Below, in pieces: positions 53,620-61,262 of a stretch of DNA of 64,000 nt (its first letter is position 1; every line of letters starts with the position of its first letter). Both the position numbers and the translations under genes were made by a program. The notes under the pieces were generated by a model, which ran no database searches, was not told the DNA's origin, and worked only from the letters and a program-made list of their open reading frames with translations. The DNA comes from Cupriavidus sp. (GTDB taxonomy: Bacteria; Pseudomonadota; Gammaproteobacteria; Burkholderiales; Burkholderiaceae). The stretch lies in NCBI GenBank assembly GCA_031181345.1, contig JAPSLC010000005.1, forward strand, positions 94,429-158,428, read 5' to 3'.

Positions 53620-53649
53620 TTGTTATTAATCGTTCCCGCCCCCTATTCT
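53620..53649 (+). promoter_or_regulatory. Sigma70-type promoter of the 53.7-kb small gene
   Basis: -35 TTGTTA (53620-53625), 18-bp spacer, -10 TATTCT (53644-53649). Just upstream lies CATAA-n8-TTATG (53582-53599), an inverted repeat that could be a LysR site. The leader would be about 32 nt. Confidence 0.6.
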
Positions 53650-53687
53650 GCCGGCATGTCCCACCGCACCGGCATAGGAGAGCGACC

Positions 53688-53996
53688 ATGGAACAAGCGC
53701 AGATCGAACGGCAGAACGACGTCCCCGCCGCAGCCGCGGACCCGCAGTTCCCGGTACAGGCGCAACTTGCCGCCTACAACTCGGCCTTCGTCGAACTGGA
53801 GTTGCCCTTTCATTGGGACGAGGCGATGTACCGCTGGCTGTGCGGCGTGGTCGATTGCGAGCGCACCCAGATCGCGCACTACATCGAGACCTATCACGCG
53901 CATCTGCTGACGGCCTATGAGGCGCCGTTCCTGAGCCAGCTGATCCTGGAGAAGAAGAACGGCTATCTGGCAGCGATGGGCCGGCGCGTCAGCTGA
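53688..53996 (+). CDS. Hypothetical protein, 102 aa
   Basis: Strong AGGAGAG before the ATG, a recognisable promoter and good codon structure support a real gene. No family recognised. The central part (AYNSAFVELELPFHWDEAMYRWLCGVV, then IAHYIETYHAHLL) is aromatic- and His-rich and probably helical; no signal peptide or membrane segment. It follows the CbbR-like regulator in the same direction but has its own promoter. Confidence 0.75.
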   Translation: MEQAQIERQNDVPAAAADPQFPVQAQLAAYNSAFVELELPFHWDEAMYRWLCGVVDCERTQIAHYIETYHAHLLTAYEAPFLSQLILEKKNGYLAAMGRRVS

Positions 53997-54052
53997 AGCG
54001 CCCTGAATCGCTCCGGATCGCCCTGAATCGCCGCTTCCGCGAATTACCACCA

Positions 54053-54135
54053 CGTCGTTCCCGCGCACGCGGGAACCCAGCGTCTCCAGCAGCGAAGTCG
54101 AAAGCCACTGGGTCCCCGCCTGCGCGGGGACGACG
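54053..54135. repeat. Family A palindromic repeat, copy 3
   Basis: Arms GTCGTTCCCGCGCACGCGGGAAC and CTGGGTCCCCGCCTGCGCGGGGAC around a ~25-bp centre. It lies between the convergent 3' ends of the hypothetical gene (53996) and the small membrane protein (54152), as copy 2 does between two other convergent genes. Confidence 0.82.
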
Positions 54136-54151
54136 CGCTATTGGCTTGCTC

Positions 54152-54418
54152 CTACTTCGCGCCCGGCGAACGCGCGCTGCCCATGCCGGCACGCGCACCG
54201 ATCGCGATCGCCGCTGCCGCGACCGCGGCCAGCGCCAATCCTGCCAGCACTACCATCGGGCCATTGCCGCCGGACAACCAGGCGGTCGCCATGGCAAGCC
54301 CCAATCCCCCGGTGCATCCCGCATGCAGCGCGAACGCACCGGTGTGCCTGAAGCCCGCCAGGCCGGCCAGCATCAAGGCGCCAGCCAGCAGATAAGCCAG
54401 TTGTTGCGGGTCCGTCAT
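54152..54418 (-). CDS. Small integral membrane protein, 88 aa
   Basis: Start at the ATG preceded by GGAGG; about three hydrophobic segments (LAYLLAGALMLAGLAG, GGLGLAMATAWLSG, MVVLAGLALAAVAAAAIAIGA) with short loops and a Ser/Arg tail. No family recognised. Last gene of the formyl-CoA operon, 52 bp after the FAH-family gene. It may be a membrane accessory to that pathway or unrelated. Confidence 0.65.
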   Translation of the reverse strand: MTDPQQLAYLLAGALMLAGLAGFRHTGAFALHAGCTGGLGLAMATAWLSGGNGPMVVLAGLALAAVAAAAIAIGARAGMGSARSPGAK

Positions 54419-54470
54419 GGCAGGCCTCCATTGCAATGGCAAGCCAGGGGGCGGCGCCTTGCCGCGCGGG

Positions 54471-55244
54471 CTAGCCGCCGACCGGATTGACCAGCGCACC
54501 GATGCCTTCGATGCGCACTTCGACGACCGCGCCGGCCTTCATCGACCCCACGCCAATCGAGGTGCCGCAAGCGATCACGTCGCCCGGCATCAGCGTCATG
54601 TCGCGCGACAGCCGGCTGACGATCTGCTCGGGCGTGAAGATCATGTCGTCCAGCGGATAGCGCTGGCGCTCGGCGCCGTCGAGCCGCGTGACCACGCTGG
54701 CGTCGCGCCAGTCGAAGCCGGTGACGATCGTCGGGCCGATGCAGCCGAAGGTATCGAAGCCCTTGGCGCGGCACCACTGCGGGAAGTTCGGGTCTTCGGC
54801 AATCAGGTCGGCCGCGGTGACATCGTTGACGACCGTATAGCCGAAGATATGCGCCGCCGCGTCGGCCACCGGCACATCGCGGCACACGCGTCCGATCACG
54901 ATGCCGAGCTCGCCCTCGAACACGATCTTGCCGCCGTAGCCGACCGGCCGCGCGATGGTGTCGCCTGGGCCCGCCAGCGAGGTGCCGGGCTTGATCAGGA
55001 ACAGCGGATGCGCGGGCTCGGGCTTGCCCAGCTTCTGGGCCAGCGCGCGGAAGTTGTTCCACAGCGCGACGATCTTCGACGGCTCGCAGGGGGCGAGCAG
55101 CCGCACCTCGTTGCGCGGAAACGAAACGCCGGTCGGGTTCGGCGAGGCGTAGCCCGGGCCGTCGTATTCGAACACCCGCTCGCCATCGAGCCGGCCCATC
55201 CGTGGCCGGCCATCGCCGGCGTCGAAGCGAATCCAGGTTTGCAT
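54471..55244 (-). CDS. Fumarylacetoacetate hydrolase family protein
   Basis: 257 aa, the compact FAHD1-like form, distinct from the fahA product at 34988-36268. Core: GYGGKIVFEGELGIVIGRVCRDV (metal-binding Glu pair region), GYTVVNDVTAADLI, and GDVIACGTSIGVGSMKAG. Family activities include hydrolysis of acylpyruvates and decarboxylation of oxaloacetate. AGGAGACC precedes the ATG. Fourth gene of the formyl-CoA operon, so its substrate probably derives from that pathway. Confidence 0.9.
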   Translation of the reverse strand: MQTWIRFDAGDGRPRMGRLDGERVFEYDGPGYASPNPTGVSFPRNEVRLLAPCEPSKIVALWNNFRALAQKLGKPEPAHPLFLIKPGTSLAGPGDTIARPVGYGGKIVFEGELGIVIGRVCRDVPVADAAAHIFGYTVVNDVTAADLIAEDPNFPQWCRAKGFDTFGCIGPTIVTGFDWRDASVVTRLDGAERQRYPLDDMIFTPEQIVSRLSRDMTLMPGDVIACGTSIGVGSMKAGAVVEVRIEGIGALVNPVGG

Positions 55245-55291
55245 GGGGTCTCCTGTGGCGGGTGGTTGTTATCGGCGGTGTTGGGGCGCTG

Positions 55292-55332
55292 CCCTCTCCC
55301 CCGGCCCCTCTCCCGCGAGCGGGAGAGGGGAG
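55292..55332. repeat. Family B palindromic repeat, copy 4
   Basis: Same unit as copies 1-3, core CTCTCCCGCGAGCGGGAGAG. With copy 5 it forms an inverted pair inside the formyl-CoA operon, between the acyl-CoA synthetase and FAH-family genes. Confidence 0.85.
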
Positions 55333-55376
55333 AAAACACCGGGCTGCCGCAATCACGATCAGCATGCGCCGACCGC

Positions 55377-55421
55377 TCTCCCCTCTCCCGCCATTGCGGG
55401 AGAGGGGTTGGGGGAGAGGGC
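55377..55421. repeat. Family B palindromic repeat, copy 5 (inverted)
   Basis: Core CTCTCCCGCCATTGCGGGAGAG followed by GGGTTGGGGGAGAGGG, opposite orientation to copy 4. The pair could form one long secondary structure in the operon mRNA and influence its processing or stability. Confidence 0.85.
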
Positions 55422-55466
55422 AAGCGGCGCCTCCCAACGCAGCCGCCCTCCCCCAATTGCGCGCGC

Positions 55467-57596
55467 TCAGATCTTGCCCGCGCCCCGCGCCCACTTGTAC
55501 TTCGCACCGAGCACCGCGACCGGGATCTCGGTCGAGTACGCGTAGGCCGGCACCCCATGCTGGTACAGGTATTCGGCCGCTTCCTCGACCTGCACGTCGC
55601 CCGCCAGCGAGGCCACGATCGGCTTCTCGATGCCCTTGGCCGCCATCTCCTCCTTGACCTCGACCACCAGCTTGGCGAACACCATAGGCGGCGTGATGAT
55701 CGTGTGCCAGTAGCCGAGGATGATCGCGTGAATGCGCGGATCCTCCAGGCCCAGCTTGATCGTGTTGCGATAGGTCGTCGGCGGCTCGCCCCCGGTGATG
55801 TCGACCGGATTGCCGGCCGCGCCGAACGGCGGGATGAACTTGCGGAAGGCCGCGTCCAGGTCCTCGGGCATCGTCATCAGCGACAGCCCGTTGTCGACGC
55901 AGGCATCGGACAGCAGCACGCCCGAGCCGCCCGCGCCGGTGATGATCACCACGTTCTCGCCCTTCGGCGTCGGCAGCTTCGGAATGCCGCGCGCGAACTC
56001 GAGCAGGTCGCGCAGCGAGCGGGCGCGAATCACGCCGCATTGCTTGAAGACATCCTCGTAGATGCGGTCGTCGCCGGCCAGCGCGCCGGTGTGCGAGCTC
56101 GCCGCGCGCGCGCCCAGGCTGGTGCGGCCGGCCTTGAGCACCACCACCGGCTTGACCTTCGACACGCGAGCCGCCGCTTCGGCGAACGCGCGCCCGTCCT
56201 TCAGGTCCTCGCAATGCTGCGCGATGATCTCGGTCTCGTCGTCCTGCTCGAAGAAAGTCAGCAGATCGTCTTCGTCGATGTCGGACTTGTTGCCCAGGCC
56301 CACGATGGCGGACACGCCCATCTTGGCCGAGCGCGAGAAGCCGATGATGGCCATGCCGATGCCGCCCGACTGCGAGGACAGCGCGGCCTTGCCCTTGACG
56401 TCATAAGGCGTGCAAAACGTCGCGCACAGGTTCTTCGGCGTGTAGTAGAAGCCGTAGATGTTGGGCCCCATCAAGCGGATGTTGTACTTGCGCGCGATCG
56501 CGACGATCTCTTCCTGGCCTTCGACGTTTCCGGTCTCGGCAAAGCCCGATGGAATCAGTACCGCGCCGGGGATGCCCTTCTTGCCGACTTCCTCCAGCGC
56601 CTGCGCCACCAGCTTGGCCGGAATCGCAAACACTGCCACGTCGATCTCGCCCGGCACGTCCAGCACGCTCTTGTACGCGGTCATGCCCATGATTTCCTGG
56701 GCCTTCGGGTGGATCGGATAGATCTTTCCCTGGTAGCCGCCGTTGATCAGGTTCTTCATCACCGAATTGCCGATCTTGCCGTCCTCGGACGAGGCGCCGA
56801 TCACCGCGACGGTGTCGGGCCGCATGATGCGGTTCATCTGCGCGACGATCTGCTCCTGCGTCGGGCGATAGCGCTGCGGCTGCGGCGCATGGTCGAGCAC
56901 GATGCGCACGTCGGCCGCGATCGCGCCGCTCGGGCTCGCGAACACCGGGTTCAGGTCGAGCTCCGCGATCTCGGGGAAGTCGGTGACCAGCTGCGACACG
57001 CGCTGGATCATGTTGGCGAGCGCCGCGCGATCGACCGGCTCGGCGCCGCGCACGCCCTTGAGCACCTGCGCGGCGGCGATGCCGTCGAGCATGCCGAGCG
57101 CGTCCTGCTCGCTGGCCGGCGCCATCCGGAACGTGATGTCCTTGAGCACCTCGACCAGCACGCCGCCGAGGCCGAAGGCCACCAGCTTGCCAAACGACGG
57201 ATCGGTGACCGCGCCGATGATGACCTCCTGGCCGCCGCCGATCATCTTCTGCACCTGCACGCCCAGGATGTCCGCCTTGGCGTCGTAGCGCTTCGCGTTA
57301 TCCAGGATGGTCTGATAGCCCTGCTCGACCTTCTGCGCGTTGTCGAGGCCGACCAGCACGCCGCCGGCCTCGGTCTTGTGCAGGATGTCCGGCGACACGA
57401 TCTTCATTACCACCGGAAAGCCGATGCGGCCCGCCAGCTCGACCGCCTCGGCCGGCGACTTCGCCAACCCTTCGCCCGGCACGGCAATGCCATAGGCATC
57501 GCAGACCAGCTTGCCTTCGGGCGCGGTCAGCGCGGTGCGTCCCTGTTCCTTGGCGGTGGCGAGAATATTGCGCACCGCGTCCTTGTCATACGCCAT
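55467..57596 (-). CDS. NDP-forming acyl-CoA synthetase (acetate-CoA ligase family)
   Basis: 709 aa, single-chain. N-terminal ATP-grasp (GFPVVMKIVSPDILHKTEAGGV, VIIGAVTDPSFGKLV), then a CoA-binding Rossmann domain (VAVIGASSEDGKIGNSVMKNLI) and ligase domain with the phosphohistidine loop SSHTGALAGDDRIYEDVF. Reversibly couples acyl-CoA with ADP and Pi. GGAGGTC before ATG 57596. Third gene of the formyl-CoA operon; it might activate the pathway substrate or recover energy from a CoA thioester such as formyl-CoA (both inference). Confidence 0.9.
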   Translation of the reverse strand: MAYDKDAVRNILATAKEQGRTALTAPEGKLVCDAYGIAVPGEGLAKSPAEAVELAGRIGFPVVMKIVSPDILHKTEAGGVLVGLDNAQKVEQGYQTILDNAKRYDAKADILGVQVQKMIGGGQEVIIGAVTDPSFGKLVAFGLGGVLVEVLKDITFRMAPASEQDALGMLDGIAAAQVLKGVRGAEPVDRAALANMIQRVSQLVTDFPEIAELDLNPVFASPSGAIAADVRIVLDHAPQPQRYRPTQEQIVAQMNRIMRPDTVAVIGASSEDGKIGNSVMKNLINGGYQGKIYPIHPKAQEIMGMTAYKSVLDVPGEIDVAVFAIPAKLVAQALEEVGKKGIPGAVLIPSGFAETGNVEGQEEIVAIARKYNIRLMGPNIYGFYYTPKNLCATFCTPYDVKGKAALSSQSGGIGMAIIGFSRSAKMGVSAIVGLGNKSDIDEDDLLTFFEQDDETEIIAQHCEDLKDGRAFAEAAARVSKVKPVVVLKAGRTSLGARAASSHTGALAGDDRIYEDVFKQCGVIRARSLRDLLEFARGIPKLPTPKGENVVIITGAGGSGVLLSDACVDNGLSLMTMPEDLDAAFRKFIPPFGAAGNPVDITGGEPPTTYRNTIKLGLEDPRIHAIILGYWHTIITPPMVFAKLVVEVKEEMAAKGIEKPIVASLAGDVQVEEAAEYLYQHGVPAYAYSTEIPVAVLGAKYKWARGAGKI

Positions 57597-57675
57597 GTCA
57601 GACCTCCATCGGGTCATGGTTGCAGCGGAGTTTGCGAACGAAGGGCGGCGCCGGGCCGCCCAGGGCAAGGCGGCG

Positions 57676-58905
57676 TCAGACCGCGCCGGCCGCGCGCAGC
57701 GCCTCGATCTGCGCGGGCGTGCGGCCCAGCCATTCCAGGATCTCGGTGGTGTGCTCGCCCAGCAGCGGCGAGCGATCGACCTGGACCGGCGATTCCGACA
57801 GATTGATCGGACAGCCGAGCTGCACGTAGCGGCCGCGCTGCGGGTGGTCGACCTCGACCAGATAGCCGCGCTCGTACAGCGAGCGGTCCTCGATCAGGTC
57901 CTTCATCGACAGGATCGGGCCGCACGGCACGTCAACCTCGTTGAGCGCTTCCATGACCTCGAACTTGGTGCGCGTGCGCGTCCATTTCTCGATGATCGAG
58001 AAGCACTCGGGCAGGCACTTGAGGCGGGCCTCCGGCGTGGCGAACTGCGGATGCGAGATCAGGTCCTCGCGCCCGCACAGCCGCATCAGCGGTTCCCAGC
58101 CCTGCGGTTGCACGATCACGTAGACGTAATCGTTGGCGCCTCCCGGCGCGCAGCGCAGCGCCGCACCCGGCTGCCCGCCGCCCGACGCATTGCCCGCGCG
58201 CGGCACGTAGTCGCCGAATTCCTTGTTCGGGTACTCGCGCAGCGCGCCGGCCGCCAGGCGCTGCTGGTCGCGCAGCTTGACGCGGCACAGGTTCAGCACC
58301 GCGTCCTGCATCGCGACCTCGACGCGCTGGCCCGTGCCGGTCTGTTCGCGCTGCAGCAGCGCGGCCAGGATGCCGATCACGCAATGCACGCCGGTGCCCG
58401 AATCGCCGATCTGCGCCCCGGTGACGGTCGGCGGCCCTTCCTCGAAGCCGGTGGTCGAGGCGGAGCCGCCCATGCACTGCGCGACGTTCTCGTAGGCCTT
58501 GCAGTCGGCGTACGGTCCGGGGCCGAAGCCCTTGATCGAGGCGTAGATCAGCCGCGGGTTGAGCGCGCGCAGCCGGTCCCAGTCGAAGCCCGCGCGATCG
58601 AGCACGCCCGGGCCGAAGTTCTCGACCAGCACGTCGCAGCGCTCGACCAGGTCCTCCAGCAGCGCCTTGCCTTCCGGCGTCTTCATGTTCAGCGTCAGGC
58701 TGCGCTTGTTGGAGTTCAGCATCGTGAAATAGAGGCTGTCCGCGTTGGGCACATCGCGCAGCTGGCTGCGCGTAATGTCGCCCCGGCCGGGCAGCTCCAC
58801 CTTGATCACGTCCGCCCCCAGCCACGCCATCAGCTGCGTGGCCGACGGCCCCGCCTGCACGTGCGTCATGTCCAGGATGCGTACTCCTTCCAATGCCTTG
58901 CTCAT
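57676..58905 (-). CDS. frc: Formyl-CoA transferase (class III CoA-transferase)
   Basis: 409 aa. Segments closely match Oxalobacter Frc: [71 protein letters not shown] with the catalytic Asp at residue 168 (169 in Oxalobacter), [21 protein letters not shown] and the glycine loop GGGQPG. Moves CoA from formyl-CoA to an acid acceptor, usually oxalate, releasing formate. Second gene of the operon, 175 bp after the ThDP enzyme. About 19 residues shorter than Oxalobacter Frc, in the mid-region loop. Confidence 0.93.
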   Translation of the reverse strand: MSKALEGVRILDMTHVQAGPSATQLMAWLGADVIKVELPGRGDITRSQLRDVPNADSLYFTMLNSNKRSLTLNMKTPEGKALLEDLVERCDVLVENFGPGVLDRAGFDWDRLRALNPRLIYASIKGFGPGPYADCKAYENVAQCMGGSASTTGFEEGPPTVTGAQIGDSGTGVHCVIGILAALLQREQTGTGQRVEVAMQDAVLNLCRVKLRDQQRLAAGALREYPNKEFGDYVPRAGNASGGGQPGAALRCAPGGANDYVYVIVQPQGWEPLMRLCGREDLISHPQFATPEARLKCLPECFSIIEKWTRTRTKFEVMEALNEVDVPCGPILSMKDLIEDRSLYERGYLVEVDHPQRGRYVQLGCPINLSESPVQVDRSPLLGEHTTEILEWLGRTPAQIEALRAAGAV

Positions 58906-59080
58906 GGCGTCGTCTCCTCGCCTCTATGGTGTGATCGTGGGTTGCACGGGAGCCGGATCGGCGCGGCCGGTGCGCTTGGGCATGCAAGGGCGTGCGTCGC
59001 CCACCCGATGCGCTGCGCCTTGTTCAGGCGCTGCACATCGGTTGTCGCTCGCCGCGATGCCGCCGCCGGCCGGCAGCCGG

Positions 59081-60835
59081 CTACTTGTACATGGTCTGGT
59101 TCTTGGTGCCCGGGGCGTATTCGCGCGGATCGACCCAGATATTGATCACCGCGGATTTGCCGGTGCGGGCGATCGACTCGCGCCCGCGCTGCAGCGCGCT
59201 GGCGATCTGCGCGGGGTCGCGCACCTCCTCGCCATAGCCGCCGAGCATCTGCGCGAACTGGCTGAACGGCACGTCGGACAGCAGGTTGCCGACGTTGCCG
59301 CGCGACTCGCCGTACTTGGCCAGTTGCCCGTAGCGGATCTGGTTCATCGCCGAGTTGTTGCCGATTACCGCGAGATACGGCACGCCGAAGCGGTTGGCGG
59401 TCTCCATGTCGAAGGCCGTCATGCCGAAGGAGCCGTCGCCGTAGTAGCACAGCACCTCCTTGCCCGGGTTGGCCAGCCCCGCCGCGATCGCAAAGCCGGT
59501 GCCGACGCCGAGCGAGCCCAGCGCGCCCGGGTCCATCCACTGGCCGGGATTGCGCGGCCGCACCGCCTGCGCGGAGATCGTGACCACGTCGCCGCCGTCG
59601 CCGATGTAGATGGTGTCCTCGCCGAGGAAGTTGTTCAGCTCGTGGGCGACGCGATACGGATGGATCGGCGTGTTCTCCGACAGGAACAGCGGCATCAGCT
59701 TCTCGGTGGCCACGCCTTCGGCCTCGGTCAGCTGCCCCATCCACTTCTGGCGCGCCTGGCGCTTGTCCTGCTTGATGCGGCCGCCGGCGGCCTGCAGCAC
59801 CGCGCCGAGGATCGCGCCGGGATCGCCGACCATGCCCAGGTCGATCTCGCGGTTCTTGCCGACGGTGCGGTAGTCCATATCGATCTGCACCAGCGTCAGT
59901 TCCTTGCTGATGCGCTTGCCGTAGCCCATGCGGAAGTCGAACGGCGTGCCGACGATGACCAGCACATCGGCGTTGGCGAAGGCCTGCGAGCGGGTGCGGT
60001 CGAAATGATGCGGATCGCCCGGCGGCAGCAGGCCGCGGCTGGCGCCATTGAAATAGCCCGGAATATCGAGGCCGCGCAGCAGCGCGATCGCTTCTTCATG
60101 ACCGCGCGCGGTCCACACCTGCTGGCCGAACAGGATCGCCGGCCGCTCCGCGTTGACCAGGATGTCGGCCAGCTTCTCGATATCGCGCGGATCGCCGATC
60201 GACTTGGTCGAGGCGCGATAGTGGCCGGGGCGCGGCACCACCGCGCGCGCGACGTCGACCTCGCGGTCCAGCACGTCGCGCGGAATTTCCAGATAGGCGG
60301 GTCCGGGCGCGCCGTTGAAGCATTCGCGCGCGGCCATCGAGATCATGTCGGCAACGCGCTCGGTGCTCGGCACGGTGGCGGCGAACTTGGTGATCGGCGC
60401 CATCATGTCGACGTGCGGCAGATCCTGCAGGGAGCCCATCTTGTGCTGCGTCAGCGCGCCCTGCCCGCCGATATGCAGCACCGGGCTTTCGGAACGGAAG
60501 GCCGTCGCGATGCCGGTAACGGCGTTGGTACAGCCCGGTCCCGCGGTGGTCACCACGCAGCCGAGCTTGCCGGTCTGGCGCGCATAGCCGTCCGCCGCAT
60601 GCGCGGCGACCTGTTCGTGACGCACGTCGATGATGCGGATCCCTTCGTCGACGCAGCCATCGTAGATGTCGATGATGTGGCCGCCGCAAAGCGTGAAGAT
60701 GGTATCGACCCCTTCATTCTTCAGCGCCCGCGCGACCAGATGGCCGCCCGACACGATGCCGGCTTCCCGGCTCTTCTGCTTCAGGGTGTCATCGGCCGTC
60801 GTCGATTCCGGCCGCAGCGATACGACTGCAGACAT
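59081..60835 (-). CDS. ThDP-dependent enzyme, oxalyl-CoA decarboxylase / 2-hydroxyacyl-CoA lyase family
   Basis: 584 aa. Three-domain acetolactate-synthase fold: catalytic Glu74 in VRHEQ, middle domain around VLVIVGTPFDFRMGYGK, ThDP/Mg motif GDGSFGMTAFD...NN near residue 465. The context (frc next door, formate dehydrogenase) fits formyl-CoA production. However, stretches such as GGQGALTQHKMGSLQDLPHVDMM and NQIRYGQLAKYGESRGN differ from Oxalobacter Oxc, and the terminal APGTKNQTMYK recalls bacterial 2-hydroxyacyl-CoA lyases. Both enzyme types give formyl-CoA, so the substrate is open. GAGGAGACC before ATG 60835. First gene of the operon; the frame extends to 60979 only through the promoter. 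Confidence 0.85.
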   Translation of the reverse strand: MSAVVSLRPESTTADDTLKQKSREAGIVSGGHLVARALKNEGVDTIFTLCGGHIIDIYDGCVDEGIRIIDVRHEQVAAHAADGYARQTGKLGCVVTTAGPGCTNAVTGIATAFRSESPVLHIGGQGALTQHKMGSLQDLPHVDMMAPITKFAATVPSTERVADMISMAARECFNGAPGPAYLEIPRDVLDREVDVARAVVPRPGHYRASTKSIGDPRDIEKLADILVNAERPAILFGQQVWTARGHEEAIALLRGLDIPGYFNGASRGLLPPGDPHHFDRTRSQAFANADVLVIVGTPFDFRMGYGKRISKELTLVQIDMDYRTVGKNREIDLGMVGDPGAILGAVLQAAGGRIKQDKRQARQKWMGQLTEAEGVATEKLMPLFLSENTPIHPYRVAHELNNFLGEDTIYIGDGGDVVTISAQAVRPRNPGQWMDPGALGSLGVGTGFAIAAGLANPGKEVLCYYGDGSFGMTAFDMETANRFGVPYLAVIGNNSAMNQIRYGQLAKYGESRGNVGNLLSDVPFSQFAQMLGGYGEEVRDPAQIASALQRGRESIARTGKSAVINIWVDPREYAPGTKNQTMYK

Positions 60836-60960
60836 GTGTTGGTCTCCTCGTTGGACTCCGGGCGCGCCCTTTCCGTGGGCAACGCACCGCTTCACCTTCT
60901 TCTCGGCAGGGCTGCCGGCTTGCGACGCGAATCGATCGTTTCGGGCGATCTTGATGACAT

Positions 60961-60989
60961 ACCGTATGTGATATATCAAAGGTCGGCAA
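60961..60989 (-). promoter_or_regulatory. Shared formyl-CoA regulon promoter, site 3 (ThDP-enzyme operon)
   Basis: Minus strand: -35 TTGCCG (60989-60984), 17-bp spacer, -10 TACGGT (60966-60961), element TTGATATATCACATAC at 60979-60964. A second overlapping palindrome ACATAC-C-GTATGT (60957-60969) covers the -10. Leader about 120 nt to ATG 60835. Site 4 lies 168 bp away in the same intergenic region, divergent. Confidence 0.82.
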
Positions 60990-61156
60990 GGAGAAAATGT
61001 GGGGAAACCGCAGGATTTCGACGACGCATCGCAGCAAAACGGCCGTTTTCTTGCCGATAAATGCGTGCAACTTCTATAAACACCGTCGCTGAGACTTGAC
61101 CTGAATCAATCCCGGGGCGGCGCGCCACGGCGTCCCGAGCAGGCCAATATTTCGCC

Positions 61157-61185
61157 TTGTTGTGTGTTGATATATTACATACCAT
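61157..61185 (+). promoter_or_regulatory. Shared formyl-CoA regulon promoter, site 4 (CoA-ligase pair)
   Basis: Plus strand: -35 TTGTTG (61157-61162), 17-bp spacer, -10 TACCAT (61180-61185), element TTGATATATTACATAC (61167-61182), one change from the other three. Leader about 70 nt to the GTG at 61263. The stretch between sites 3 and 4 (60990-61156) shows nothing else I can support. Confidence 0.8.
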
Positions 61186-61262
61186 ATTCACGCAGGCGCC
61201 TGGCGCAATGCCGCCCCTCCTGTCAGCCACCACAACGACGTATCGAAACCAGTGAGGAGACA

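Noticed and set aside
60836..60979. N-terminal extension of the ThDP enzyme to a TTG at 60979
   Set aside because: It would be translated from the operator and promoter themselves; a strong Shine-Dalgarno marks ATG 60835.
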